Part shown: positions 25,720 through 34,955 of the stretch, in pieces | How the letters are laid out: every line of letters starts with the position of its first letter | Numbering within the stretch: position 1 is the stretch's first letter | NCBI GenBank assembly: GCA_017303395.1 | Contig: JAFLBN010000006.1 | Span: forward strand, 124,001 to 188,000 | Reading direction: 5' to 3' | Length of the DNA stretch: 64,000 bases | Origin: Chitinophagales bacterium | Lineage (GTDB): Bacteria; Bacteroidota; Bacteroidia; Chitinophagales; Chitinophagaceae | Program-made: the position numbers and the translations under genes | The notes under the pieces: model-generated | The model's database searches: none | Told to the model about the DNA's origin: nothing | Seen by the model: the letters and a program-made list of their open reading frames with translations, nothing else

Positions 25720-26976
25720 TTATCTGTTGAATAATATATTCAGATAGAATGACGGCTTACGAAGCTTATCTCGCAGATCCATATCTGTAAACATACAACT
25801 GATGGTATCACTGAGCGATTTGCTCTTATTGGCTTTGTTAACTACAAAGTTGAACAGCCACGGGAAGCGACACAGACGTTGCAGGGTAGAGCTGATTTTC
25901 AGTTCATCGCCAAGACGTTTGTATAGTACATCATCGTATTCTGTTTTCAGGAAGCTACGGTTATACTTACCGTCTTTCAGTGCTTTCTCAGCGGCATAGG
26001 CTGCCAGCATTCCACTATACAGTGCATTGCCTATACCTTCTCCACTAAAAGGATCTACAAGGCTTGCGGCATCGCCCGTAAGCATAAAGTTATCTCCTGA
26101 TACAGGAAGTTGTTCCATGCCCATTGGTAGCCCCCAACCTTGTATTTTATCAACCAACGCAGCATTAGCAAAGCGTGGGCTGATGTCAGGATTGGTTTTG
26201 ATGGCATGCAACATTTGCTCGCGTAGATTTATTTTTTTCTTTCGGATAACATCTGACAATATACCTACACCAACATTTGCCATGCCATTCGGCATAGGGA
26301 ATATCCATAGATAACCCGGGAGCATTTCGGGTAAGAAATGCAACTCTATAAAATTCTCTTTATTAAGACCTGTTATGCCTGTATAATATGCTCTTAGTCC
26401 AACAGCGTATGCTTTAGCAGATGAGTGTTCTGTAAGCAGTGTTTTGCGGGTAATGCCTTTGTCTCCGTCTGCGCCGATAATCAGTGGAGCAGTTACTTCT
26501 ACTGTTTCGTTATCTTTTACAAATACTACAGTAATAGTATTGTTGTTGTTTCTTTTAATCTCTTTGATATCCGAACCCTGATAGATAGTATTGTATTGCG
26601 ACGGCAGTTTCTCGAACAGGAAGTTGTCGAAAACCATACGTGGGGTAGTAAAACCGGGAGCTTGTTCGTCAGGTTTACGATTGGGATTGTAAGGTATATT
26701 CAGCGACTTGCCATTTGGTGCAACGAATATTATGCCGTGACTTGGCGTAAACTTATCGGCCTGTTTGAATACTTCCTCCAACCATTGCGGGTTTGCTTTG
26801 CGCATTACAAATGCAGTCTTACCACTACATGCATCACCGCACACCTTGTCTCTGGGAAAAACTGCCTTGTCTATAATAATGTGTGGGATGCCAGCCTGTG
26901 TAAGGTATATAGAAGTGCCTGCACCTGCTGGTCCTGCACCTATTATTATTACTTTGGTTTCCAGTTTAGTAGTCAT
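25720..26976 (-). CDS. Geranylgeranyl-reductase-family flavoprotein
   Basis: 418 residues. N-terminal FAD-binding motif GAGPAGAGTSIYLTQAG with VIIIGAG, followed by DKAVFPRDKVCGDACSG, the hallmark of the geranylgeranyl reductase/FixC-like family. The second signature GDAASLVDPFSGEGIGNAL lies near residue 290. The family reduces isoprenoid double bonds or hydroxylates aromatic or lipid substrates. In Bacteroidota, homologues occur in flexirubin/aryl-polyene and menaquinone contexts, but none of those genes is adjacent. It is divergent from the PadR gene and convergent with the subtilase gene. Substrate unknown. Confidence 0.85.
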   Translation of the reverse strand: MTTKLETKVIIIGAGPAGAGTSIYLTQAGIPHIIIDKAVFPRDKVCGDACSGKTAFVMRKANPQWLEEVFKQADKFTPSHGIIFVAPNGKSLNIPYNPNRKPDEQAPGFTTPRMVFDNFLFEKLPSQYNTIYQGSDIKEIKRNNNNTITVVFVKDNETVEVTAPLIIGADGDKGITRKTLLTEHSSAKAYAVGLRAYYTGITGLNKENFIELHFLPEMLPGYLWIFPMPNGMANVGVGILSDVIRKKKINLREQMLHAIKTNPDISPRFANAALVDKIQGWGLPMGMEQLPVSGDNFMLTGDAASLVDPFSGEGIGNALYSGMLAAYAAEKALKDGKYNRSFLKTEYDDVLYKRLGDELKISSTLQRLCRFPWLFNFVVNKANKSKSLSDTISCMFTDMDLRDKLRKPSFYLNILFNR

Positions 26977-26994
26977 TAGCTATATCAAGATGGG

Positions 26995-27002
26995 CAAATT
27001 TA
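26995..27002 (-). promoter_or_regulatory. -7 element of the flavoprotein gene
   Basis: TAAATTTG on the minus strand, 18 bases before the ATG. No clear -33 is seen at 19-21 bases. Confidence 0.45.
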
Positions 27003-27021
27003 GTGTTTAAAAAGCAGGAGT

Positions 27022-27053
27022 TTTGGAAAATAAAAACAACATGCCTAAATTTG
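27022..27053 (+). promoter_or_regulatory. Promoter of the padR operon
   Basis: TTTG, 20 bases, TAAATTTG: exact Bacteroidota consensus, 38 bases before the ATG. Confidence 0.7.
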
Positions 27054-27079
27054 TTATGTATATGCCTAATTAAATTAGG
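27041..27079 (+). promoter_or_regulatory. Candidate PadR operator
   Basis: Two copies of ATGCCTAA start 21 bases apart (27041 and 27062), and the second merges into an inverted repeat CCTAAT-TAA-ATTAGG (27065-27079). They overlap the -7 element and the transcript start, where an autoregulating PadR would bind. Assignment to PadR is inference. Confidence 0.45.
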
Positions 27080-27091
27080 TGTGATTTCAAG

Positions 27092-27430
27092 ATGGAACAA
27101 AATCAGGTAGTAAAGGGCAGTCTTACAACAATTATAATGAAGCTATTAGAAGACAATGGCAGGATGTATGGTTATGAGATGACCAAAGCCGTAAAGGAAA
27201 TAACTGCTAACAAAATGAATATCACCGAGGCCGCGTTGTACCCGGCACTGCACAAGTTGGTAGCAGATGATATACTGACTACTACTACAGAGATGGTAGA
27301 TGGTAGAATGCGTAAGTACTATACCCTTACGAAAAAAGGAAAGAAAGAAACAGCTAATAAAATAAGCGCATTACAGGAAGCGCTCGATTCTGTTCAATTA
27401 ATTCTAAACCCGAAGATTGCAAATGGATAA
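27092..27430 (+). CDS. PadR-family transcriptional regulator
   Basis: 112 residues. The winged-helix DNA-binding domain of PadR repressors is clear: KGSLTTIIMKLLEDNGRMYGYEM, then ALYPALHKLVADDILTT and the wing GRMRKYYTLTKKGKKE. It is the short form (PadR-s2 type) with a brief C-terminal dimerisation helix. The promoter carries direct and inverted repeats. The stop overlaps the next start (ATGGATAA), so the regulator and the membrane protein behind it are translated together. This is a common arrangement in which the regulator controls the adjacent membrane protein. Confidence 0.9.
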   Translation: MEQNQVVKGSLTTIIMKLLEDNGRMYGYEMTKAVKEITANKMNITEAALYPALHKLVADDILTTTTEMVDGRMRKYYTLTKKGKKETANKISALQEALDSVQLILNPKIANG

Positions 27431-28136
27431 AATGAAATTATCACAGGAACAATTAAAAGAGCTCAGGTACTTCATCTACAAACGTGGCTTCAGAGAGCCA
27501 GAAGTAATGATGGAAATACTGGATCACTTTGCTTGCAAAGTAGAAGATAAGCTAAGTGCAAAGCCCGGAATGAGCCTTGAAGAAGCGATGAAGGAAGCAC
27601 ACAATGAATTTGGCTATAACGGCTTTTATAGCATCAAAGCATCGCTTGATGTATTTACCAGAAAGAGATACAAAAATGTGTACTGGGCACAGGTAAAAGC
27701 TGTTCTGAAAAATATACCTGTTATGTTGTTATTAGCGGCTCTAGGATATGGAATATACACTGCTTCTGTGTGGGCGTTTGTAAACAAGAAAACTGATTGG
27801 ATGTTTGATGAGAATGTCGTCGGTATCAGCTTTTGGTTAATAATGCTTATTGCGGAGTTGTATAAGTTACAGCGTATCAACAAGAATTTGAAAAAAAGCT
27901 ACCACATACATATAGCTAAGATGGCAGTTGTTTTTGCACCCTATGCACTTTGGTTGTTTTTACCAACACGTATGACAGATTCTCCTAAACGAATTCTTTT
28001 CAGTTCGCTGGTTATAGCATTGATAGCTGTGTGGTATATAATACATTACATCGCTTCTTGGAAGCTGCTAAAAACAGCACAAAAAGACTACGAAGAATTC
28101 AAGTCATTTCATCCAAACGAAAATCCCCTCGCATAG
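27423..28136 (+). CDS. Membrane protein paired with PadR
   Basis: 237 residues. The first 90 residues are soluble and helical, resembling the DUF1700/permease-prefix type domains that follow PadR regulators (EVMMEILDHFACKVEDKL, NEFGYNGFYSIKASL). Then come four membrane helices (IPVMLLLAALGYGIY, GISFWLIMLIAEL, MAVVFAPYALWLFLP, SLVIALIAVWYIIHYI). The chosen ATG overlaps the padR stop; an upstream TTG is less likely. Function unknown, perhaps envelope stress or transport accessory. The terminator stem includes the last codons. Confidence 0.75.
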   Translation: MDKMKLSQEQLKELRYFIYKRGFREPEVMMEILDHFACKVEDKLSAKPGMSLEEAMKEAHNEFGYNGFYSIKASLDVFTRKRYKNVYWAQVKAVLKNIPVMLLLAALGYGIYTASVWAFVNKKTDWMFDENVVGISFWLIMLIAELYKLQRINKNLKKSYHIHIAKMAVVFAPYALWLFLPTRMTDSPKRILFSSLVIALIAVWYIIHYIASWKLLKTAQKDYEEFKSFHPNENPLA

Positions 28137-28155
28137 CAAGGGGATTTTTTTATTT
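28121..28155 (+). terminator. Terminator of the padR operon
   Basis: Nine-base stem AAATCCCCT/AGGGGATTT followed by T7. The 5' arm lies in the last codons of the membrane protein gene. Confidence 0.88.
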
Positions 28156-28172
28156 CAAAAGTATTGCGTGGG

Positions 28173-29159
28173 CTACTTAGCCATGTACATCACTTCTTTT
28201 ACCAGTTTGACAGTGCGCGCTACATCCGGTAGATATGCAGCTACCAGATTTGGTGCATAGTGCATATTTGTATCTGCAGATGTGATGCGGCGAATAGGAG
28301 CATCCAGATAATCGAATGCTTCTTTTTGTACACGATAGCTTATTTCCGAAGATACAGAAGCAAACGGCCATTGTTCTTCAACAATTACAAGCCTGTTTGT
28401 TTTCTTAACAGATTCTACGATAGTATGCCAGTCCAGTGGGCGGATAGTACGTAGGTCTATCACCTCTGCACTGATGCCTTCTTTAGCAAGTTCTTCTGCA
28501 GCACCAAGCGCTACTTTCATCATTTTGTTGAAAGAAACGATTGTAACATCTGTACCCGCACGTTTGATGTCTGCTTTACCTATTGGTATCAGGTATTCTT
28601 CTTCAGGTACTTCACCTTCATCACCATACATTACTTCGCTTTCCATGAAGACAACAGGGTCTTCATCACGGATTGCAGATTTCAGCAAGCCTTTTGCATC
28701 GTATGGGTTAGAAACAGAAATTACTTTCAAGCCGGGGATATTAGCATACCAGCTCTCAAATGCCTGAGAGTGCTGAGCACCCAACTGACCTGCAGAACCG
28801 TTAGGGCCACGGAAAACGATAGGACAGCTAAATTGACCGCCGCTCATTGATACCATTTTAGCAGCGTGGTTCAGTATCTGATCCAACGCCAATACAGCAA
28901 AGTTCCATGTCATGAACTCTACGATAGGGCGTGTGCCGTTTGTAGATGCACCCACAGCTATGGCTGCAAAACCAAGCTCTGCAATAGGTGTATCTAAAAT
29001 GCGGCGCGGACCAAATTCATCCAACATACCCTGACTCACTTTATATGCGCCATTGTATTGTGCTACTTCTTCACCCATCAGAAAAATGCTGTCGTCACGA
29101 CGCATTTCTTCCTGCATTGCTTCCCTTAGTGCCTGCCTGAATGAGATTATGCGGCTCAT
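28173..29159 (-). CDS. pdhB: Pyruvate dehydrogenase E1 component, beta subunit
   Basis: 328 residues, full length. It forms the alpha2beta2 E1 with PdhA and decarboxylates pyruvate using thiamine diphosphate. Conserved segments are FRQALREAMQEEMRRD, MGEEVAQYNGAYKVS, RILDTPIAELGFAAIAVGA, FRGPNGSAGQLGAQHSQ, and EEQWPFASVSSEI. The Glu in the EEVAQYNG segment is the expected cofactor-activating residue. PdhA and E2 are not adjacent, a split arrangement also seen in other Bacteroidota. It follows a lipoprotein gene by 65 bases. It could in principle be the beta subunit of a related 2-oxo acid dehydrogenase. Confidence 0.92.
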   Translation of the reverse strand: MSRIISFRQALREAMQEEMRRDDSIFLMGEEVAQYNGAYKVSQGMLDEFGPRRILDTPIAELGFAAIAVGASTNGTRPIVEFMTWNFAVLALDQILNHAAKMVSMSGGQFSCPIVFRGPNGSAGQLGAQHSQAFESWYANIPGLKVISVSNPYDAKGLLKSAIRDEDPVVFMESEVMYGDEGEVPEEEYLIPIGKADIKRAGTDVTIVSFNKMMKVALGAAEELAKEGISAEVIDLRTIRPLDWHTIVESVKKTNRLVIVEEQWPFASVSSEISYRVQKEAFDYLDAPIRRITSADTNMHYAPNLVAAYLPDVARTVKLVKEVMYMAK

Positions 29160-29224
29160 AAATATCTTACTTGGTTTAATTTGTTCTAGTTCAAAAATGG
29201 TTGGTAAAGATAGTGATTCAGGGG

Positions 29225-29752
29225 TTATTTCTTGCTTGCAGGTTTAAAAGAAACGGTGCTTGTACCACCATTGTCCGTAAACTTCAGTTTCAATGCTTCT
29301 TTGGTAAGCTCTAAAACCTCCATTTTAATGGCTGTAGCTGCTTCGGACTTTTTGGACTCCTCCAGTGTCAGGTATTTACCTTCTTTGTCAATCGACCATT
29401 TAACGGTATCAACCTGACCGCTGAAGTCCATTATTGCAGTGCCCTTTTTATCGAAGTTGAATATGGTATTTTCAACAGAGTGTTGTTGCATAGACTTGTA
29501 GTCTTTCAACTGTGCCTTTAATGATTCTCGGGCACTATCTACATTGCTGAAACCATATATTGCAATATTGGCTTCTGCATCACCTGCTTTGCCAAACGTA
29601 TCCAAAAACCTTTCCTGTTCTGCAAAAAAAGAATCCTGCTGTGGGTTGTCAACTTTCACAGCCTGCCATTTGCCCGCAATCATATCTTCTTTGCTTTGGC
29701 TGCATGCAGCTAAAGCAATAGGTAATGCAATGAGTAATATGCTCTTTTTCAT
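29225..29752 (-). CDS. Hypothetical lipoprotein
   Basis: 175 residues. Signal peptide with lipobox (LPIALAACSQ, Cys17 lipidated). The mature part starts with MIAGKWQAVKVDNPQ, resembling the first strand of lipocalin-like DUF families, then a charged helical insert and several short beta strands (GTAIMDFSGQVDTVKWSID, LKLKFTDNGGTSTVSF). No catalytic residues. It is nine bases after the DUF4476 gene, in one operon with it and the biotin carrier gene. Confidence 0.8.
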   Translation of the reverse strand: MKKSILLIALPIALAACSQSKEDMIAGKWQAVKVDNPQQDSFFAEQERFLDTFGKAGDAEANIAIYGFSNVDSARESLKAQLKDYKSMQQHSVENTIFNFDKKGTAIMDFSGQVDTVKWSIDKEGKYLTLEESKKSEAATAIKMEVLELTKEALKLKFTDNGGTSTVSFKPASKK

Positions 29753-29761
29753 GTTCTGTTA

Positions 29762-30727
29762 TTATGGAAGGATAAGCCTGAAATAGCCTTTCCATTCTTG
29801 TGTTGTTAATAAGCTTTCCAGCGCAGGAAACTTTGCCTGATCTGTAACCCGCGAGTATACTTTCTTCAGGAAAGTATAACGCTCAGGATCATTTTTAAGT
29901 GTACGTGCCAGTATGCGTGCCTGGTTGGTAGTGAAGCAATTGTCTTCTGTTTTATCAAGCAGGTATTTCAGGCGATTATTATCAGATTTGTCATTGGCTT
30001 TTTTCTGAATGGCTTCAAACAAATCTAAATCAATAGCTTTAGGACAATCGCTGTTAGGTATGGCAACTTGTCCTTTATATTGGTCGTTAGTTCTTACAGT
30101 GGCCGTATTGGTGGCTTTCTGGTTATTATCTATTTCAAAATCTACAAACTCAGGCCCGTTCACCTGCTTAGTATTTACAACAGGCGGACTGTTTTCAAGA
30201 TTGTTAGTCTGTTCGGTGTAGGATGTATTGGTAGTATTATTGCCTGTTTGTTCTACTTGTTCTTCACCTTCCACAGCTTTCAATTGGGCTATATTGGTTA
30301 CTTTTTGTTCCGGTTGAGGGTAGGCTGGTTTGTATTCTTTTACAGGTTTTATTCCCTGTACTTTATCGTCTTCTATACTGTTGCCAGAAGGCAGGTAAAA
30401 CTGTTCCTGCAGATCATAAAGAGAAAATTCATCGTTTTTTCTGGTAAGCAGAAAACCTCTGCAACCATTTTCAGGTACCTGTATGGTAAATGTTTGCGCA
30501 GGATATATGTTTTGCTGAAAAAGTATTTGAACTTTTACTGGGCCGGGCGCTAGTTGAGAAATGATACAATAGTTTTTGCCGTAGCGGGGCATCATTTCAT
30601 CTTCAAACTTTACATAAAAAGGCGTTTGTTTATCGCCCTGTATGTAAACATAAGAGAAACTATTGGCAAAGGTGTTGCCAGCCAACAGTAGCAATAGGAG
30701 CGATATGTATGTATAGAGGTGTCTCAA
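29762..30727 (-). CDS. DUF4476 exported protein
   Basis: 321 residues. A signal peptide (MRHLYTYISLLLLLLAGNTF) is followed by an N-terminal beta domain (about 22-115; SYVYIQGDKQTPFYVKF). A Gln/Thr/Asn-rich low-complexity linker follows (about 125-215), and then the DUF4476 helical domain from about 230 (FEAIQKKANDKSDNNRL, KKVYSRVTDQAKFPALESL). DUF4476 proteins are common in Chitinophagaceae and of unknown role. Eight bases after the biotin carrier gene. Confidence 0.85.
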   Translation of the reverse strand: MRHLYTYISLLLLLLAGNTFANSFSYVYIQGDKQTPFYVKFEDEMMPRYGKNYCIISQLAPGPVKVQILFQQNIYPAQTFTIQVPENGCRGFLLTRKNDEFSLYDLQEQFYLPSGNSIEDDKVQGIKPVKEYKPAYPQPEQKVTNIAQLKAVEGEEQVEQTGNNTTNTSYTEQTNNLENSPPVVNTKQVNGPEFVDFEIDNNQKATNTATVRTNDQYKGQVAIPNSDCPKAIDLDLFEAIQKKANDKSDNNRLKYLLDKTEDNCFTTNQARILARTLKNDPERYTFLKKVYSRVTDQAKFPALESLLTTQEWKGYFRLILP

Positions 30728-30735
30728 TGTGTTTT

Positions 30736-31236
30736 TTATTCCAGTTCTATTAGTATGGTACCTTTTTCTACAGCGGTACGTTCGTTTATTTTGATAGCTT
30801 TTACGGTAGCAGTGCCTGTTGCTTTCAATACGTTTTCCATCTTCATGGCTTCCAATATCAGCAGGCCATCGCCTTTATTTATCTGTTGCCCCGGTTCTAC
30901 CAATACTTTTAATATCATACCAGGCATTGGTGCTTTTACAGGCTCTATTTTTTGCATAGCCTTAAGGTCAAGACCCATGCTGCTCAGTAATTGGTCAATT
31001 GGTTCTTTGATGGCTACTGTATATGGCTGACCATCAATTTTCAACACCAGTTCCTTTGCTTTCGTATCTACTTTTTCAACAGTTGCAGTGTAGCTTTTAT
31101 TGTCGAGCAACACGCTTATCAAGCCATTGGGCTGAACTTGAATATCCAAAGCAGCAGGTGAGTCATTTATCATCCATAGGCCATCTACCTGCTCAACTGT
31201 GAAGTTGCTTTTATTATTGATAGTTGTCTGTAGCAT
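30736..31236 (-). CDS. Biotin/lipoyl-attachment carrier protein
   Basis: 166 residues. The C-terminal 75 residues are a biotinyl domain with the biotinylation motif EAMKMEN (Lys in AMKM), PMPGMILKV before it and VEKGTILIELE after it. The N-terminal part resembles the linker of propionyl/acyl-CoA or oxaloacetate carboxylase carriers. It probably works with a separate biotin carboxylase and carboxyltransferase. The first in-frame start is a TTG that lies inside a -7 promoter element, so the ATG 12 bases later is used. First gene of an operon with the DUF4476 and lipoprotein genes. Confidence 0.85.
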   Translation of the reverse strand: MLQTTINNKSNFTVEQVDGLWMINDSPAALDIQVQPNGLISVLLDNKSYTATVEKVDTKAKELVLKIDGQPYTVAIKEPIDQLLSSMGLDLKAMQKIEPVKAPMPGMILKVLVEPGQQINKGDGLLILEAMKMENVLKATGTATVKAIKINERTAVEKGTILIELE

Positions 31237-31245
31237 ATCGAGTCG

Positions 31246-31253
31246 CAAAAATA
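31246..31253 (-). promoter_or_regulatory. -7 element of the biotin carrier operon
   Basis: TATTTTTG on the minus strand, ten bases before the ATG, which predicts a leader of only a few bases. Confidence 0.45.
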
Positions 31254-31370
31254 ATCAATAAACGTTGGCTAACTGCATTTTCTGAATATAAATAAGCTGC
31301 TATTTTACCCTGTTTGGGGGGTAATAAGACAGCTTTTAAACACTATTTTAGCGTGTAATTAACGTTTTTA

Positions 31371-33989
31371 ATGAAATTTTATTCTAATATATCGCTTTGT
31401 GCATGCTTATTAATTGCATTTATGGTAAGCTCTTGCAGCAGCAAAAAAGTTATCAAACAGAAAGTTACACTTAATGAAATAAGTGTTAGTGCGAAGAACA
31501 ACCCGTATAGTATATACAGAGCTACAACTTCTAAAGAATGGGAGATAATACATACACATGTTTCTCTCAACTTCGACTGGAAAGGTAAAACTGCAGACGG
31601 TGAGGCAAGACTGCAATTGATGCCGTATTTCTATGCAACAGATTCGTTGGTATTGGATGCTAAAAGTATGCGTATAGATGCAGTGGAATGGAACAGCGGT
31701 AGCTGGAACAGTATTGCGTCTCACAACTATACAAATGACAAATTAACGCTCAGATTCAGAAAGCCTGTAACCAGAGATAGTCAGATACATATTTATATCA
31801 AATACAAAGCAATGCCATATGCAACTGCAGGTGGTGGCAGCAAAGCTATAAACGATGATAGGGGATTGTATTTTATAAATACAGATTATGCAATTGAAGG
31901 AAAGCCTGCGCAGATATGGACGCAAGGAGAAACGGAATCGAACAGCCATTGGGTGCCAACTATAGATAAACCCAACCAGCGAACTGCTACGCGGATTGAA
32001 CTTACTGTGCCTGATAGTTTCACCACACTTAGTAATGGTGTATTACTAAAACAGGAACCACTTGCGGGTGGTATGCGAAAAGATATATGGAGTATGCACA
32101 GTCCGATACAGGTGTATGCTATGACATTTGCCATTGGTAAGTATGAGGTAATAAAAGATAGGGAAACAAAATCGGGCAGGGAAGTAAGTTATTATGTGGA
32201 ACCCAAATTTGCACCCTATGCAAAAGATATCTTCAGGAACACGCCTGATATGATAGATTATTTTTCGCAGGTAACTGGCGTGGCATATCCTTGGAATAAG
32301 TATAGCCAAGTCGTAGTGAGGGATTATATCTCCGGTGCAATGGAAAATACCAGTGCCAGTACGTTTGGTGAGTTTATGAACAAGAACCATAGGGAAATTG
32401 CAGACGCAGATAATGATGATATCGTTGCACATGAGTTATTCCACCAATGGTTTGGAGACTATGTAACAGCCGAATCGTGGTCTAACCTTACCCTGAATGA
32501 GTCTTTTGCAACCTATGGAGAGCAGTTGTGGCGCAGGTATAGATATGGTAAAGCTTCTGTTGACAAAACAATCAGAGATGACCTGAATGCATATTTGGGT
32601 AGTAACAGTACAGAACCACTGGTTCGCTTTCATTATCGTGATAAAGAGGACATGTTTGATAGGGTGTCCTATCAAAAAGGAAGTGTCATCCTACACTATC
32701 TGCATCAGCTAATAGGCGACGAAGCCTTCTCAAGAGCCATGATGATATATCTGACTCGTAATGCTCTAAAGCCTGCGGAAGCTACACAATGGAGATTGGC
32801 TGTAGAAGAAGCAACAGGAAAAGACTGGAACTGGTTCTTCAATCAATGGTACTATAGAGGAGGGCATCCTCAACTGGATATTAAATACACTTATGATGAT
32901 GAACAAAAGCAGCTGAAAGTAGAACTTACTCAGAAGCAAAAAGAGGGTGTATTCATTCTGCCATTCAAAACGGATATTGTATACGGTAGTGAAAGAATTA
33001 CTGAGGATTGGCTGATAGAAACGAAAAGTAAGGTGTTTACATACCCCTACAAAAATGGGGTGAAGCCAATGATAATACCTGATGTATATCATTGGGTAGT
33101 AGGTACTATTGATGAAAATAAAACATCTGGGGAATGGCTAAATACATATAAGGCAAGCGGAGATGACATTGTAAGCCGGTTGAAGAGTATTGAACAGATA
33201 GGGAAGGATATAGATGACACAAATAATCAAGAGATAATTAATGCGGCACTGAAAGATAAGGATGCTTATGTGAGAGAAGTGGTAGTAAGTTTGCTAGCCC
33301 CGATAACCAACACTAAGCTGCAAGACAAGTGGAAAACAGATGTACGATACATAGCCACCAACGACCCCAATAACCAGACAAGAGCAAGGGCTATATACAC
33401 ACTGGGATATTGGAAGGATAATAATTCAAAAAATCTGATGCTGGAATCTGTATCAGATAGTTCTTATGCAGTAGCTGGTGCATCTTTAAGTGCGCTCAAT
33501 CGTATGGATAAAGACACAGCCTATTCGCTGGCTAAAAAATACTACTATACACAACCTGCAGGTGAGTTGGAAAATATTATTTGGGAAGTGATTGGTGAGC
33601 GTGGTAAAGATGATGATATCAAACTTTTTGAAGAAAAAGCCAATTACTATTATGGAAGAGACAGGATAAGCTTTGCTAACGCGCTTTCTATGTATATAGA
33701 CAGGGTACGCAATGATGATGCTTTTGAAAGAGGGATGGGGCTGTTTACTGTAGTAGTAAAAGATGAAGCTATAAAAAGCTATAGGCAGTCAGAAGGATTG
33801 TATCTGATAATGGTAGCAAATGCTTACAAACAACAGTTGAAGGACAATACTACCAATGCAATAGATAGAGAAAGAGCAACAGTAAGACTACAACGCCTTA
33901 AAAAAGCTATAGAACTGATGCAGAAAGAGGAAAAAGATGAGGAGATAAGGAATGTGTATGAAACATACACAAACAGAATCTTCAATTAA
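31371..33989 (+). CDS. M1-family metallo-aminopeptidase lipoprotein
   Basis: 872 residues. Lipobox near MVSSC (Cys22) predicts a lipid-anchored envelope protein. The gluzincin catalytic domain has the substrate-binding GAMEN at about 322-326, the zinc motif H354-E355-x-x-H358 (HELFHQWFGD) and the third ligand Glu377 in LNESFATYGE. A tyrosine about 60-70 residues later (DRVSYQKGSVIL) is the expected transition-state stabiliser. The C-terminal 300 residues form HEAT-like helices. It releases N-terminal amino acids from peptides, probably for nutrition. Convergent with coaE with a four-base overlap of stop codons. Confidence 0.93.
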   Translation: MKFYSNISLCACLLIAFMVSSCSSKKVIKQKVTLNEISVSAKNNPYSIYRATTSKEWEIIHTHVSLNFDWKGKTADGEARLQLMPYFYATDSLVLDAKSMRIDAVEWNSGSWNSIASHNYTNDKLTLRFRKPVTRDSQIHIYIKYKAMPYATAGGGSKAINDDRGLYFINTDYAIEGKPAQIWTQGETESNSHWVPTIDKPNQRTATRIELTVPDSFTTLSNGVLLKQEPLAGGMRKDIWSMHSPIQVYAMTFAIGKYEVIKDRETKSGREVSYYVEPKFAPYAKDIFRNTPDMIDYFSQVTGVAYPWNKYSQVVVRDYISGAMENTSASTFGEFMNKNHREIADADNDDIVAHELFHQWFGDYVTAESWSNLTLNESFATYGEQLWRRYRYGKASVDKTIRDDLNAYLGSNSTEPLVRFHYRDKEDMFDRVSYQKGSVILHYLHQLIGDEAFSRAMMIYLTRNALKPAEATQWRLAVEEATGKDWNWFFNQWYYRGGHPQLDIKYTYDDEQKQLKVELTQKQKEGVFILPFKTDIVYGSERITEDWLIETKSKVFTYPYKNGVKPMIIPDVYHWVVGTIDENKTSGEWLNTYKASGDDIVSRLKSIEQIGKDIDDTNNQEIINAALKDKDAYVREVVVSLLAPITNTKLQDKWKTDVRYIATNDPNNQTRARAIYTLGYWKDNNSKNLMLESVSDSSYAVAGASLSALNRMDKDTAYSLAKKYYYTQPAGELENIIWEVIGERGKDDDIKLFEEKANYYYGRDRISFANALSMYIDRVRNDDAFERGMGLFTVVVKDEAIKSYRQSEGLYLIMVANAYKQQLKDNTTNAIDRERATVRLQRLKKAIELMQKEEKDEEIRNVYETYTNRIFN

Positions 33990-34579
33990 ACTGCATTAGC
34001 TTTTTGAAGAAAAATCTGGTGTAGCTCTAACACTTGTGGTATGATGGCGTGTGAGCCATAGTTGTTGATGACAAAATCACAACGGCTCATTTTTTCATCT
34101 TCGGCCATTTGGTTTGCCATTCGCTGCAAAATCTTTTCTTCTGTAGCGCCATCACGTTGCAGCGCACGCTGCAGACGAATGTCTTTTGGTGCATATACAC
34201 CCACCATAATATCCATTTGTGCATAGCTGCCACTTTCAAAGAAGATTGCAGCTTCTTTTATGGTGTAAGGTGCAGATTGTTTATTAATCCATTCATTACC
34301 ATATGTCAGCACTGCAGGGTGTATAATCTGGTTGAGTTGTTGTAACAATGCAGGCTTACCGAATACGAATGATGCTATCTGCTGTCGGTCAGGATGATTG
34401 TTTTTATATACTTCGTTCCCGAATAGCTGCTTTACGGCAGTGATAACAGTTTCGTCATGTTCCATAATGTATTTGGCTGCTGCGTCAGCGTCAAATACAG
34501 GTATGCCGAGTGTTTCAAACACCCGGCATACTACAGATTTTCCGGAGCCAATGCCCCCTGTTATACCTACTTTCAGCAT
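33986..34579 (-). CDS. coaE: Dephospho-CoA kinase
   Basis: 197 residues, canonical. It phosphorylates the 3' hydroxyl of dephospho-CoA, the last step of CoA synthesis. P-loop GITGGIGSGKS at residues 5-15, DADAAAKYIM after it, and the lid/LID-like Arg segment (DIRLQRALQRDG). It is last in the conserved Bacteroidota group nusB-DUF1573-yajC-coaE, 14 bases after yajC. Confidence 0.95.
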   Translation of the reverse strand: MLKVGITGGIGSGKSVVCRVFETLGIPVFDADAAAKYIMEHDETVITAVKQLFGNEVYKNNHPDRQQIASFVFGKPALLQQLNQIIHPAVLTYGNEWINKQSAPYTIKEAAIFFESGSYAQMDIMVGVYAPKDIRLQRALQRDGATEEKILQRMANQMAEDEKMSRCDFVINNYGSHAIIPQVLELHQIFLQKANAV

Positions 34580-34593
34580 AGGTAATAAATAAA

Positions 34594-34935
34594 TTATTTA
34601 GTTGCTGTGCCTTCTGTTTTTTTACGGAATGCAGCAGTCATTTCCATAGAAACTGCAGAGCGGTCGATAGTCATGAAAGAACCACGGCTAACCTCAATTT
34701 GCAGTGTTCCGTCTTCATTTACACGGTTTATTACAGCATGTATGCCTGCAGTAGTTATGATTTTTTCACCTGCTGCAATAGCTTCCTGAAATTTCTTTTG
34801 TTCTTTAGCACGTTTAGCCTGCGGGCGAATCATAAAGAAATACATCACGGCAATCATACCTACCATGAAAATCAGTGAAAAATAAGGACTTCCCTGTGGA
34901 GTCTGTAAAAGGATCGTCATCAGATTTACGAACAT
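34594..34935 (-). CDS. yajC: Preprotein translocase subunit YajC
   Basis: 113 residues. One N-terminal membrane helix (LIFMVGMIAVMYFFMIRPQ) followed by the conserved RPQAKRAKEQKKFQ and a small soluble beta domain (GEKIITTAGIHAVINRVNED). It is an accessory of SecDF in protein export. Gap of 20 bases from the DUF1573 gene and 14 from coaE. Confidence 0.95.
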   Translation of the reverse strand: MFVNLMTILLQTPQGSPYFSLIFMVGMIAVMYFFMIRPQAKRAKEQKKFQEAIAAGEKIITTAGIHAVINRVNEDGTLQIEVSRGSFMTIDRSAVSMEMTAAFRKKTEGTATK

Positions 34936-34955
34936 TGTATTTGTGTTTATTGAGA

